Shown piece after piece: positions 8,054 to 16,961 of a stretch of 64,000 nucleotides of DNA. This DNA comes from Nonomuraea montanisoli (GTDB taxonomy: Bacteria > Actinomycetota > Actinomycetes > Streptosporangiales > Streptosporangiaceae). Where the stretch lies: NCBI RefSeq assembly GCF_013363975.1, contig NZ_JABWGN010000006.1:1-64000 (forward strand). Reading direction: 5' to 3'. The position numbers and the translations under genes were made by a program. Positions within the stretch are counted from its first letter, which is position 1, and each line of letters begins with the position of its first letter. The notes under the pieces were generated by a model. It made no database searches, was not told the origin of the DNA, and saw only the letters and a program-made list of their open reading frames with translations.

Positions 8054-11000
8054 ATGACGGACACGCTCAGCTACGCGGACGCCCTGAAGATCCTCGGCTG
8101 CAACGAGAACCGGCTGTTCAAGGTGGCCGAGTTCGCCGCGACCGCGGGGCTCACCGGCTGGGCCCTGGCCGGCGGCGCGCAGATGGCGCTCAGCCTGTTC
8201 GACCTGAAGAACGACGTCCTGCGCTACGGCGAGGACGTGCTGCGGCGCGTGTCGGAGCGGCGCACCGGCGTCAACCGCTTCACCCGCACCCAGCGGCTGG
8301 CCGCCGCCCACGCCGTGGTCGTCGTCTCCGCCTACTTCCGGGCGCTGGACGAGAGCGACCTCCCCTTCGACCTGCGCCGGCTCGGCCTCGACCGCGGCGC
8401 TCAGGGCGCGCTCGCCGCCGGGGGAGCGCCGGCCGACGGGTTCGCCGAGCTGATGGAGCGGCTGCTCGCCGCGCGGCTGCCGATGCCCGAGCCGCACCGC
8501 CCGTACGCCGAGACCCGGCGGGCCGTCGGCGAGGCGTACCGCCGCATGTCCGAGGCCGTCGCCCGGTACGTACGCGGGCTGGCCGTGTGGGACGAGCTGG
8601 CGGTGGACGACCGGATCCGCCTGCCCGCGCTGCTCGCCGAGGGCCCGCCGGAGCGGGCGCTGCGCCGCTACGACGACGACTACCGGCTGCTGGCCCTCGA
8701 CAGTCCCGAGTTCGGGGTGTGGAGCCTGGTGACCGAGACGCAGGCGCTCGGCGCGGGACTGTCGCGGGTGGCGCGGCTGCTGGCCGAGCTGGCGCCGCCC
8801 CGGGCCGGCGACCGGCCGCGCGTCCACCTGCTCCGGCTGGCCGCCAGCGCCCTCGACCAGCCGCTCATGGCCTCCGGCAAGGCCCCGGACGGCATCGCGC
8901 TGCCGCTGCTCGGCGAGGGGTACATCAACCCGCGCTGCCGCGTGGCCGAGATGACCCGCGAGGCCACGCCCGCCGTGCGCGGCTGGTGGGAGGAGCAGGC
9001 GGAGCTGCCCGACGCCGAGGCGTTCCTCGTCGGCCACCTCACCTCGCTGCGCGCCACGCAGGCGCCGCTCGTCGTGCTCGGCGAGCCCGGCTCGGGCAAG
9101 TCGAAGCTGACCGAGGTGCTGGCGGCGCGGCTGGCCAGTTCCGAGTTCCTGCCCATCCGGGTGGCGCTGCGGGACGTGGCCGCCGAGTCCACGGTGACGT
9201 CCCAGATCGAGCAGGGGTTGGCCGCCGTCCTCGATGAGGAGGTGAAATATCAGGATCTGCTGGAATCGGCGGAGGGGGCGCTGCCGGTCGTCGTCCTCGA
9301 CGGCTTCGACGAGCTGATCCAGGCCGCCGGCACCACCCGCTACGACTACCTCGAACAGGTCCAGGAGTTCCAGGCGCGGCAGGCCCGGCTCGGCCGCCCG
9401 GTCGCGGTCGTCGTCACCAGCCGCACCGTCGTGGCCGACCGGGTCCGCTTCCCGCGCGGCGTGCTCGCCGTCGAGCTGCTGCCCTTCGACGACGACCAGG
9501 TCCGCGCCTGGCTCGACATCTGGGACCAGACCAACCGCGCCCCGCTCGCCCGGCACGCGCTCAAGCCGCTGCCCGCCCCCGTCGCCCTGGCCCAAGGAGA
9601 GCTGGCCCGGCTGCCGCTGCTCCTCCTGCTGCTCGCCCTGTACGACGCGACGGGCAACGCGCTCCAGCGCGGCGGCGGCGAGCTGGGACGGGCGCAGCTC
9701 TACGAGTCGCTGATCAAGGACTTCGCCACCCGGGAGGTGCTGCGCGAGCCCGGCGTCCGCGCCCTCCCGGCGGCCCGGCAGCGCCGGCTGGTGGAGCGCG
9801 AGCTGGTGCGGCTCGGCGCCGTCGCCCTGTCGATGTTCGCCCGGGGCCGCCCCGTGGTCGCCGAGACCGCCCTCAACCGCGACCTCCCGGCGCTGTGCGG
9901 CACGGGGGAGCACCGCGACGACGCCTCGGTCGACTGGGCGCAGCAGGTCACCGGCCGGTTCTTCTTCGTGCACAAGAACGAGGCCAGGCCCGCCGACGAC
10001 CGCGCGCGCAGCTACGAGTTCCTGCACGCCACGTTCGGCGAGTTCCTGGTGGCCTGGCTGGCGGTGTACGCGGTGCGCGACCTGGTCAGGCGGCACGCCC
10101 TGGCCGAGGACGAGCTGACGGGCCCGCCGGACGACGACCTGCTGTACGCGATCACCTCGTTCTCGTGCCTCGCCGAGCGGGCGCCGGTGGTGGGCTTCGC
10201 CACGGAGCTGCTGCGCGCGCTGCCCGGCCCGGAGCGGTCGCGGGCGGCGGAGGCACTGGCGGGGCTGGTGCGGGGCGCGCTGTACGAGCGCAGGAGGCGG
10301 TCCTTCACGGAGTTCGTCCCGGTACGGCACCCGGTGACGCGGCGGCTGGCGGCGTACTCGGCGAACCTGGTGCTGCTGCTGGTGGCGGTGTCGCCCGAAC
10401 CCGTGAGCGTCAAGGAGGTGCTGGGGGACGAGGACCACTTCGCGCAGTGGCGTGGCTACGCCCACCTGTGGAAGAGCCAGCTCGGCCCCGACGGCTGGCA
10501 CGGACTGATCAGGGTCGTGCCGGCACGCCGAAACATGGGCGACATCGAGCTCGGTGGCATCCCCGAGTCGGATGACCCGACCATGTCCACCTGGTGGCTC
10601 GGCGAGCATGACGGACGTCCCCGGCTCATGCGGGTGAACACGTTCCCGGAGGAGCGCCCCTATCTCCTCGACGTGGCGGCCGACCTGCTGATGCCGGACG
10701 AGGCGGTTTTTCTTGTCCGACGGGACGCCCGCATCTGTGCGCTCCCCCTCGTCGTCAGGGATCTGTTCCTGGAGACCGGCTCTGAGACCACGGAGCGCAT
10801 CTCGCTCTACGAGGACCTCGCGGAGGTCTGGGACGAGCTGCCCCACCTAGACCTCTACCTCGGCGCTCTGACCCGCGCCCTGGCCCTCGACACCGGCCTG
10901 CCCTTCGACGAGCGCGCCCGCATCGTCACGATGCTCGTGGCCATGGGCGCCGAGCACGACCGGCTCCGGCCGCTCGTCGAGTCGATGATCTTCGAGCGGA

Positions 11001-11062
11001 CCGACAGCCTCGACCTCCTCGCCGCCGCAGGCGTCCCCGACGACCTGCTTCGCCGCCCCTAG
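8054..11062 (+). CDS. NACHT-domain NTPase, bacterial NLR-related
   Basis: A 1002-residue protein; the ATG at 8054 has GGAGG 5 nt upstream. Residues 1-320 are all-helical and begin LSYADALKILG, the pattern I associate with a NACHT N-terminal helical domain of actinobacteria. The STAND/NACHT NTPase occupies about 335-500: Walker A GEPGSGKS at 343-350, Walker B VVVLDGFDEL with the DGxDE signature at 416-420, and a sensor-like VVVTSRTVV. A winged-helix-like region (LYESLIKDFATREVL ... YEFLHATFGEFLVAWL) follows. The C-terminal 300 residues are a helical sensor-like region with no recognised repeat. Bacterial NACHT proteins are known anti-phage NLR relatives. A defence role here is inference; no nuclease or TIR effector is visible. 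It ends in a CTAG shared with the convergent kinase gene. Confidence 0.85.
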   Translation: MTDTLSYADALKILGCNENRLFKVAEFAATAGLTGWALAGGAQMALSLFDLKNDVLRYGEDVLRRVSERRTGVNRFTRTQRLAAAHAVVVVSAYFRALDESDLPFDLRRLGLDRGAQGALAAGGAPADGFAELMERLLAARLPMPEPHRPYAETRRAVGEAYRRMSEAVARYVRGLAVWDELAVDDRIRLPALLAEGPPERALRRYDDDYRLLALDSPEFGVWSLVTETQALGAGLSRVARLLAELAPPRAGDRPRVHLLRLAASALDQPLMASGKAPDGIALPLLGEGYINPRCRVAEMTREATPAVRGWWEEQAELPDAEAFLVGHLTSLRATQAPLVVLGEPGSGKSKLTEVLAARLASSEFLPIRVALRDVAAESTVTSQIEQGLAAVLDEEVKYQDLLESAEGALPVVVLDGFDELIQAAGTTRYDYLEQVQEFQARQARLGRPVAVVVTSRTVVADRVRFPRGVLAVELLPFDDDQVRAWLDIWDQTNRAPLARHALKPLPAPVALAQGELARLPLLLLLLALYDATGNALQRGGGELGRAQLYESLIKDFATREVLREPGVRALPAARQRRLVERELVRLGAVALSMFARGRPVVAETALNRDLPALCGTGEHRDDASVDWAQQVTGRFFFVHKNEARPADDRARSYEFLHATFGEFLVAWLAVYAVRDLVRRHALAEDELTGPPDDDLLYAITSFSCLAERAPVVGFATELLRALPGPERSRAAEALAGLVRGALYERRRRSFTEFVPVRHPVTRRLAAYSANLVLLLVAVSPEPVSVKEVLGDEDHFAQWRGYAHLWKSQLGPDGWHGLIRVVPARRNMGDIELGGIPESDDPTMSTWWLGEHDGRPRLMRVNTFPEERPYLLDVAADLLMPDEAVFLVRRDARICALPLVVRDLFLETGSETTERISLYEDLAEVWDELPHLDLYLGALTRALALDTGLPFDERARIVTMLVAMGAEHDRLRPLVESMIFERTDSLDLLAAAGVPDDLLRRP

Positions 11063-12210
11063 GGAACAGCCGCCGGCAGCTCCACCGTGATCGTCAGGCC
11101 GCCCTCCTCGCGTGGCCGGGCCACGACCGTCCCGCCGTGCGCCTCCGTGATCACACGGACGATCGACAGCCCCAGCCCGCTGCCCCGGTCGGAGCGCAGC
11201 CGGTCGCCGTGCAGCCGCCGGAACGGCTCGAAGATCGTCTCGATCTCGTACGGCGGCACCTGGAGGCCCGTGTTGGCCACCACGAGCTCCACCCGCTCGG
11301 CCCGCTGCCGCGTCGTCACCCAGACCTCGCCCTTGGGGTGGTTGTGCCGGATGGCGTTCTCCACGAGGTTCTGCACCAGCCGCTCCACCAGCACCGCCTC
11401 GCCCGTGGTCGGCCCGGTGTCGAGCAGCCGGTGGATGGTCACCTCCCGCTCGGCCGCCTCGTCGGCCGCCAGGTCCAGCACGTGCTCGGCCACGTCCATC
11501 AGGTCGAACGGCCGCCGGTCCAGCACCGCCTGCTCGCCCTCGGCCAGCGCCAGCAGCCCGTCGATGAGCCGTTCGTGGCGGGCGTTGACGAGCAGCAGCG
11601 ACTCGCCGAGCCGCTTGACGTCGTCGGTGGCGTCGGGGCGGCGCACCGCCACGTCCACCAGCGTCCGGTTGATGGTCAGCGGGGTGCGCAGCTCGTGCGA
11701 GGCGTTGGCGACGAAGCGCCGCTGGCCGTCGAAGGAGCGGGCCAGCCGGCCGAGCATGGTGTCGTAGGAGTCGGTCAGCTCCTTCAGCTCGTCGTGCGGC
11801 CCGTCGTAGGCGATGCGCTCGGTCAGGTCGTGGTTCTGCGCGACCCGCCGGGTGGTCTCGGTGACGTCGCTGAGGGGCCGCAGCACCCACCCGGCGGCGC
11901 GCCGGCCGGCGCCGAAGGCGAGGCCCGCGGCGGCGAGCACGGCGAGCGCGCCGATCGTGCGCACGTTGGCCAGCGTGTCGCGCTCGTAGACGGCGCGCAC
12001 CTGCATGACCCGCTCGCGGGCCACCTCGTAGTACATGTCGCCGCGGCCGATCCCCCATTGCTTCTGAACGGTGATGTAGCGCGGCGTGATCAGGCCGCTG
12101 CGGTATTGCAGGCTGTGCCGCACCGTCAGGTACACGCCCGCGACCACCAGCGTGCCGACGACGGCCGTGACGACGGCCGACGCCACGGCGAAGCGCATGC
12201 GCATGCTCAT
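11059..12210 (-). CDS. two-component sensor histidine kinase
   Basis: A 383-residue membrane kinase. I chose the ATG at 12210 (AGGGAGA about 6 nt upstream); the longer frame reads into the transposable element. Order: TM1 (about 7-30), a short extracellular loop of about 60 residues, TM2 (about 92-110), HAMP (WVLRPLSDVTETTRRVAQ), HisKA (ANASHELRTPL, phosphorylated His172), HATPase (NLVENAIRHN N box, GSGLGLSIV G box). It should pair with the OmpR-type regulator at 13556-14212. The two would normally form one operon but are now 1.3 kb apart, split by the TnpB element. The kinase may therefore depend on a new promoter or on read-through against tnpB. The signal is unknown. Confidence 0.92.
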   Translation of the reverse strand: MSMRMRFAVASAVVTAVVGTLVVAGVYLTVRHSLQYRSGLITPRYITVQKQWGIGRGDMYYEVARERVMQVRAVYERDTLANVRTIGALAVLAAAGLAFGAGRRAAGWVLRPLSDVTETTRRVAQNHDLTERIAYDGPHDELKELTDSYDTMLGRLARSFDGQRRFVANASHELRTPLTINRTLVDVAVRRPDATDDVKRLGESLLLVNARHERLIDGLLALAEGEQAVLDRRPFDLMDVAEHVLDLAADEAAEREVTIHRLLDTGPTTGEAVLVERLVQNLVENAIRHNHPKGEVWVTTRQRAERVELVVANTGLQVPPYEIETIFEPFRRLHGDRLRSDRGSGLGLSIVRVITEAHGGTVVARPREEGGLTITVELPAAVP

Positions 12211-13559
12211 CGAATCTCCCTGAGCGTGGAGACCCCGGGCTTCAGCCCTGGGGAAAAGCGGCACGGCGCCGCTCTGTGGTTGCAAACATAGAAGCGACTC
12301 TCAAGCGATCGCCGGGCGTGAGGTGAGGCGTGGCGCGGCTCGTGAAGCGGGCCTACAAGTACCGCTTCTACCCGACCTCCGAGCAGGCCGAAGAGCTTGC
12401 CCGGACGTTCGGCTGCGTGCGCCTGGTCTACAACAAGACCCTGGCCGAGCGCACCCGCGCCTACACCTCGGAAGGTCGCCGCGTCTCCTACGTGGAGTCC
12501 TCGGCCACGCTCACCGCCTGGAAGAAGACCGACGAACTGGCGTTCCTGAACGAGGTGTCGAGCGTTCCGCTGCAGCAGGCGCTGCGCCACCTTCAGGCGG
12601 CGTTCGCGAACTTCTTCGCCCGCAGGGCCGGCTACCCCGCCTTCAAGTCCCGCAAGAAGTCGCGGGCGTCGGCCGAGTACACCCGCTCGGCCTTCACGTG
12701 GCGGGACGGGCGGCTCACCCTGGCGAAGATGCGCGAACCGCTGGACGTCGTGTGGTCGCGGCCCCTGCCGGAGGGTGCGAGGCCGTCCACGGTGACCGTC
12801 TCCAAGGACGCGGCCGGGCGCTGGTTCGTGTCGATCCTGGTCGAGGAGACGATCCGCCCGCTGCCCCCGGCCGAGAGCCGGGTCGGCGTCGATGCTGGGA
12901 TCATCACGCCGGCCACGCTGTCCACCGGTGAGAAGATCGTCAAGCCGAAGCACGACCGGGCCGACCGCCGCAGGCTCGCCCGAGCCCAGCGGGATCTCGC
13001 CCGTAAGCAGAAAGGTTCGGCCAACCGGCAGAAGGCGAGGGTCGCACTCGCCCGTATTCACGCCCGGATCGCCGACCGGCGGCGGGACTTCCTGCACAAG
13101 CTCACCACTCGGCTCGTCCGTGAGAACCAAACGGTCATGATCGAGGACCTCGCCGTCCGCAACATGGGCAGGAACCACAGCCTGGCCCGCTCCATCTCCG
13201 ACGCCTCCTGGCGTCTGATGCGGTCCATGCTGGAGTACAAGAGCGCCTGGTATGGGCGGGAACTCATCGTGATCGACCTCTGGTTCCCCTCCTCGAAGAC
13301 GTGCTCGGCCTGCGGCACTCTGCGAGAGGAGATGCCGCTGGGTGTCCGGGCGTGGGAATGTGCCTGCGGCGCGCTGCACGACCGCGACGTCAACGCCGCG
13401 ATCAACATCCTCGCCGCCGGGCTGGCGAAGAGGTGAAACGCCTGTGGAGCCGGTGTAAGACCTCAAGGGCGCAGGCCCGGCGGGCGACTGGCGGTGAAGC
13501 AGGAAACCTGACCCGCGAGGGTGGGAATCCCCCGGCTCCAGCCGTGGGGAGGAAGTCAA
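12211..13559 (+). mobile_element. TnpB-only IS200/IS605-type element
   Basis: The element sits exactly between regulator and kinase genes and carries tnpB on the opposite strand with no tnpA (Y1 transposase). The left end has a hairpin-forming stretch, accccgggcttcagccctgggg (about 12230-12255). The right end has a similar one, tcccccggctccagccgtgggg (about 13527-13549), followed by AGTCAA. If the right cleavage site is TCAA, as in IS608, the element ends at 13559. The left boundary is not resolvable by eye and lies somewhere in about 12211-12235; no target duplication is expected for this family. Lacking tnpA, it could move only with help in trans. Confidence 0.75.
12330..13436 (+). CDS. tnpB: TnpB RNA-guided nuclease of IS605-type element
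   Basis: A full-length 368-residue TnpB from the GTG at 12330, with GAGGTGAGG upstream. TnpB proteins are omega-RNA-guided DNA endonucleases ancestral to Cas12. Visible parts: N-terminal wedge region (YKYRFYPTSEQAEELARTFG, VYNKTL), RuvC-I Asp188 in VGVDAG, RuvC-II Glu272 in MIEDLAV, a zinc finger (CSACG ... CACG), and RuvC-III in HDRDVNAAINIL (Asp351/Asp353). All catalytic residues are present, so it looks active. The short distance from the stop to the right end is typical of an omega-RNA that overlaps the gene end. Confidence 0.93.
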   Translation: MARLVKRAYKYRFYPTSEQAEELARTFGCVRLVYNKTLAERTRAYTSEGRRVSYVESSATLTAWKKTDELAFLNEVSSVPLQQALRHLQAAFANFFARRAGYPAFKSRKKSRASAEYTRSAFTWRDGRLTLAKMREPLDVVWSRPLPEGARPSTVTVSKDAAGRWFVSILVEETIRPLPPAESRVGVDAGIITPATLSTGEKIVKPKHDRADRRRLARAQRDLARKQKGSANRQKARVALARIHARIADRRRDFLHKLTTRLVRENQTVMIEDLAVRNMGRNHSLARSISDASWRLMRSMLEYKSAWYGRELIVIDLWFPSSKTCSACGTLREEMPLGVRAWECACGALHDRDVNAAINILAAGLAKR

Positions 13560-13579
13560 GGGATGCGGTACCCCGATCC
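13437..13579 (+). ncRNA. probable omega-RNA with guide reading into the response-regulator gene
   Basis: TnpB omega-RNAs comprise the right end of the element plus roughly 16-20 nt of flank as guide. Here the right-end region 13437-13559 is rich in hairpins, and the flank 13560-13579 (gggatgcggtaccccgatcc) would be the guide. That guide is antisense to the last codons of the response regulator, as expected if TnpB targets the empty donor site. The 5' boundary is a guess; real omega-RNAs usually begin inside the tnpB 3' end. Confidence 0.5.
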
Positions 13580-14212
13580 CGGCACGGTCTCGATGACCTG
13601 CGGCTCGCCGAGCTTCTTGCGCAGCTTCATCATCGTCGTGCGCACGGTGTTGGTGAACGGGTCGATGTTCTCGTCCCACACCTTCTCCAACAGCTCCTCG
13701 GCGGACACGACGGCCCCCCGCGCGCGCAGCAGCTCCGCCAGCACCCCGAACTCCTTGCGCGCCAGCGGCACGTACCGGCCGCCGCGGAAGACCTGCCGGT
13801 GCGCCCAGTCCAGGCGCACGCCGGCCCGCTCCAGCATCGGCGGGTCGGCCTTGCGGGCGCGGCGGCCGAGCGCGTGCACCCGCGCCACCAGCTCCTCGAA
13901 CGCGAACGGCTTGGGCAGGTAGTCGTCGGCGCCCAGCGACAGCCCCGCCACGCGCGAGCGCACGTCGCCCGCCGCGGTCAGCATGAGCACCCGCACCAGC
14001 CAGCCCGCCTCGACCACGCGCGCGCAGACGTCGTCCCCGTGGACGGCCGGGAGGTCGCGATCGAGGATGAGCACGTCGTAGTCGTGCACCCCGAGCCGCT
14101 CCAGCGCGGCGTCGCCGTCGTAGGCGACGTCCACGGCGAGCGCCTCCCCGCGTAACCCCTCCGCGATCGAGTCGGCGAGCATCCGCTCGTCCTCGGCTAT
14201 CAGAACACGCAT
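13556..14212 (-). CDS. OmpR-family response regulator
   Basis: A 218-residue winged-helix response regulator. The receiver domain (1-115) has acidic E7/D8, phospho-acceptor Asp51 (VLILDRDLP), Thr in LMLTA and Lys in DDYLPKPF. The Trans_reg_C domain (about 125-218) ends TVPGSGYRIP. Its natural partner is the kinase at 11059-12210. The TGA stop overlaps the TCAA that probably ends the IS element, so the terminal codon and stop look element-derived, and the original C-terminus may have been slightly different. The upstream gap carries tandem 11-bp repeats (14254-14275) suited to self-regulation by an OmpR-type protein. Confidence 0.92.
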   Translation of the reverse strand: MRVLIAEDERMLADSIAEGLRGEALAVDVAYDGDAALERLGVHDYDVLILDRDLPAVHGDDVCARVVEAGWLVRVLMLTAAGDVRSRVAGLSLGADDYLPKPFAFEELVARVHALGRRARKADPPMLERAGVRLDWAHRQVFRGGRYVPLARKEFGVLAELLRARGAVVSAEELLEKVWDENIDPFTNTVRTTMMKLRKKLGEPQVIETVPGSGYRIP

Positions 14213-14244
14213 TCAGCCCCCATATGACGCGAAAACCCCGGCAG

Positions 14245-14275
14245 TATGCCCGGGCCGGGATAACGCGGGCATAAC
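14245..14275. promoter_or_regulatory. tandem 11-bp direct repeats plus inverted repeat
   Basis: On the minus strand GTTATGCCCGC (14265-14275) and GTTATCCCGGC (14254-14264) are adjacent 11-bp direct repeats, the arrangement bound by OmpR/PhoB-type regulators. The same DNA contains an 8-bp inverted repeat, TATGCCCG (14245-14252) / CGGGCATA (14266-14273). It lies 33-63 bp upstream of the regulator start and about 90 bp upstream of the divergent gene at 14366. It may control both. Confidence 0.5.
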
Positions 14276-14365
14276 CGAATGTGGTGATCCTCACGTTAGC
14301 GCCCACCCGCTGGACTACGTCCCCTTCGACCGGAACCGCCCGGTCCGTTCCGGGGGAGGGCTTCC

Positions 14366-15778
14366 ATGGCGACCGCTTTCGCGGCGTCCATCCGTTCGCG
14401 CGCGCAGGACGGCGGGTGGCGGCCCGGCGGGCGCCTGCGGGGACACCTGGTGTTCGGGATCGCGCTCGTGCCCGCCGTCGCGCTGCGCGTGCTCGTCATG
14501 CTGGGGTACGACACCGCGCAGCTCTACTGGTACGACTCGTTCACCTACCTGGACACGGCCGTGCACCTGCGTCCGCAGGGCGCCTTCCACCCGGCCGGGT
14601 ACTCCTGGTTCCTGTGGCTGCTGCGGCCCTTCCACAGCGTCGAGCTGGTCGCCGGCGTGCAGCACGCGATGGGGCTCGGCGTCGGCGTGATGATCTACGC
14701 GCTGCTGCGCCGCCGGTCGCTGCCGGGATGGGGCGCCACGCTGGCCGCCGCGCCCGTGCTGTTCGACCCGTCGTTCCTGCGGCTGGAGCACGCGATCCTC
14801 TCCGACCTTCAGGTGATCTTCCTGGTGGTGGCGGCGCTGCTCGTGGTGATGTGGCGCGAGGAGGTCTCCACCCGCGCCGCCGCGCTGTCCGGCCTGCTCG
14901 TCGCGATGGCCGGGCTCACCCGGACCGCCGCCGCCCCGCTGCTCGGCATCGTCGTCCTCCACCTCCTCATCCGCCGGGCGGGGTGGCGGCGGGTGGCGGC
15001 CGCGGCCGTCGCCGGCGTCCTGCCGCTGCTGGGCTACGCCGGCTGGTACGCCCAGCACCACGGCAGGTTCGCGCTCAGCGGCTCCGACGGGGTCGCGCTG
15101 TGGGCCCGCACGATGACGTTCGCCGACTGCTCGGTGATCCGGCCGCCCGCGGACGAGGCCGTGCTCTGCCCGAACGGCACCGTCGCCGACGCCGCCTCCG
15201 AGTACGTGTGGGCCCCCGGCGCGTCGCTGAACCTGCTGCCCGGCGGCCGGTTCGCCCACAACGACCTGGCCCGCTCCTTCGCCCTGCGGGCCATCGCCGC
15301 CCAGCCGCTCGACTACCTGCGCGCGGTGGCGGGCGACACCGCGCTCGCCTTCACCTGGGAGCCCGTGCGGCACCCCAGGCGGGTGAGCCCGACGACGACG
15401 TTCCCGCTCGGCTCCTGGCCGCTGCCCGAGGAGCAGCCGCTCGTCGGCAAGGTGCGCCGGGAGTACGACCCGGGCATCCGCGGCATGAGCTCCGTCGAGC
15501 CGTACGCCTCGGCGCTGGCCGCCTACCGCTACCCGTGGTTCCTGCACGGCACGGTCTTCGGCGTGGTCCTGCTGGCCGGCGGCCTCGGCTCGGTGGGACG
15601 CCGCCGCCCGGCGCTGCTGCCCTGGGCGTTCGCGGTGTTCCTGCTCGTCGCGCCGGTGGCCGCGCTCGACTTCGACCACCGGTACGTGCTGCCCGCCATC
15701 CCGGTGGCCTGCCTGGCCGCCGCGCTCGCCGCGGTCCGGCCCCCGGTGCGCGGGCCGGAGGTCAGCGGGGGCCGGTGA
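14366..15778 (+). CDS. polytopic membrane protein, GT39/ArnT-like glycosyltransferase
   Basis: A 470-residue inner-membrane protein. The ATG at 14366 has a GGGGGAGGG site about 6 nt upstream. About 9-10 hydrophobic helices are interrupted by a large extracytoplasmic loop (about 245-385). The N-terminal part has YWYDSFTYLDTAVHL in the first loop, where GT-C enzymes place catalytic acidic residues, and LEHAILSD and AGLTRTAA match dolichyl-phosphate-mannose-mannosyltransferase-like proteins. It probably transfers a sugar from a polyprenyl-phosphate carrier outside the membrane; the substrate is unknown. It overlaps the convergent SLT gene by 17 bp. Confidence 0.75.
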   Translation: MATAFAASIRSRAQDGGWRPGGRLRGHLVFGIALVPAVALRVLVMLGYDTAQLYWYDSFTYLDTAVHLRPQGAFHPAGYSWFLWLLRPFHSVELVAGVQHAMGLGVGVMIYALLRRRSLPGWGATLAAAPVLFDPSFLRLEHAILSDLQVIFLVVAALLVVMWREEVSTRAAALSGLLVAMAGLTRTAAAPLLGIVVLHLLIRRAGWRRVAAAAVAGVLPLLGYAGWYAQHHGRFALSGSDGVALWARTMTFADCSVIRPPADEAVLCPNGTVADAASEYVWAPGASLNLLPGGRFAHNDLARSFALRAIAAQPLDYLRAVAGDTALAFTWEPVRHPRRVSPTTTFPLGSWPLPEEQPLVGKVRREYDPGIRGMSSVEPYASALAAYRYPWFLHGTVFGVVLLAGGLGSVGRRRPALLPWAFAVFLLVAPVAALDFDHRYVLPAIPVACLAAALAAVRPPVRGPEVSGGR

Positions 15779-16724
15779 GGCGCACGTCGCCCTTCGCCGA
15801 CAGCACGAACACCTGCCAGTTGTAGTAGGCGTAGAAGCTGCGCGGGTCGCGCCGCATCTGCCGGGCGTGCGCCTGGACGGCGTCCACGTAGTGGTCGGAG
15901 TGGTTGTAGGCGTACAGCGCGCGCCGGTAGTCGCCGGGGGCGCCCGACGCCTTCAGGTAGTTGGCCGCCCCGAGGACCGCGTCGCGCGCGTCGTGGATGT
16001 CGCCGCCCAGCCCGTACTGCCGCCACGTGGCCGGCATGAACTGCATGGGCCCCTGCGCCCCCGCCGAGCTGGACGAGGTGACCCGGCCGAACTTCGTCTC
16101 CACGAGCATGACGGCCGCCAGCACCTCCCAGTCGACGCCGAACCGCTTCTCGGCCCGCGTCATGTAGCCGCGCAGCCGCTCGGCGGGCAGCGGCTCGGCC
16201 AGGCGCATCTGCTTGCGCCGGGCGGCGCTGATGGGGCGGGCCAGCGACAGCAGGCGGCCCACGGCCGTGGCGTTGTCGCGCGCCTCGGCCGCCAGCCGCG
16301 CCGGCAGCCGCTCGGCCGTGCGCCGCGTCAGCGCCGCGTCGCGGGCCAGCACCCGGTAGATGCGCTGCTGGTGCAGGGAGAGCAGCACGACGTCCTGGGG
16401 CGGGCTCTCCTGGCCGCCCTTGGTCCAGCGGTCGATCGCCGCGTACAGGTCGGTGGTCGTCGTGCGCAGGGCGGCGGCCAGCTCGGCCGGGTCGGACGGG
16501 ATGGGCGCGTCGGGCGCGGGCACGCCGGCGCCGGCGGCGGGCCGCTCCTCCGCGCCGTCCCGGCCGGAGCCGGGCGCCTTCGCGGCGGGCGTGGCACCGG
16601 CGGAGGCCCGCGAGGCGGCGGCCCGGGACGGCGGGGGCGACGCCGCCGCTCCGTCGGCCACGCCCCCGCAGCCGGCGAGGAGGAGGGCGAGCGGTGCGGC
16701 GATCATGACGTGCGCGGATCTCAT
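15762..16724 (-). CDS. lipoprotein lytic murein transglycosylase (SLT domain)
   Basis: A 320-residue secreted lipoprotein with a signal peptide ending in the lipobox LLAGC (Cys at about residue 19). An Ala/Pro/Ser-rich linker extends to about 75, followed by a helical region. The SLT catalytic domain (about 190-295) shows VDWEVLAAVMLVETKFGR with the catalytic Glu, SSAGAQGPMQFMPATW, and ALYAYNHSDHYVDAV. These enzymes cleave the MurNAc-GlcNAc bond to give 1,6-anhydro ends. Its C-terminus overlaps the convergent membrane enzyme gene by 17 bp. Function is secure at family level. Confidence 0.9.
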   Translation of the reverse strand: MRSAHVMIAAPLALLLAGCGGVADGAAASPPPSRAAASRASAGATPAAKAPGSGRDGAEERPAAGAGVPAPDAPIPSDPAELAAALRTTTTDLYAAIDRWTKGGQESPPQDVVLLSLHQQRIYRVLARDAALTRRTAERLPARLAAEARDNATAVGRLLSLARPISAARRKQMRLAEPLPAERLRGYMTRAEKRFGVDWEVLAAVMLVETKFGRVTSSSSAGAQGPMQFMPATWRQYGLGGDIHDARDAVLGAANYLKASGAPGDYRRALYAYNHSDHYVDAVQAHARQMRRDPRSFYAYYNWQVFVLSAKGDVRLTGPR

Positions 16725-16961
16725 GACGTCCTACCGTAGCCGGGATGATCGACGGGCGCGCCGCGACACGGGAGAGGCGGTGCGGTCACCCGGGGAAGAC
16801 GGGCGCCGTGACGCGCGGGAGGCCCGCGCCGCGTCCGCGGAGAAGGGGGGTGCGGGGGCACGACGTGGCGCCGGGGTACGACTGGACTGTCCTTCGCGAG
16901 GCTGACATACGGGCGGAATGTTCCGTAGTATCCGGACATCACGAGCGTTGGGGGCGCCAGG

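Noticed and set aside
12211..13559. A tnpA (Y1 transposase) for the IS element
   Set aside because: No HUH-type ORF fits in the spaces flanking tnpB; the element is tnpB-only.
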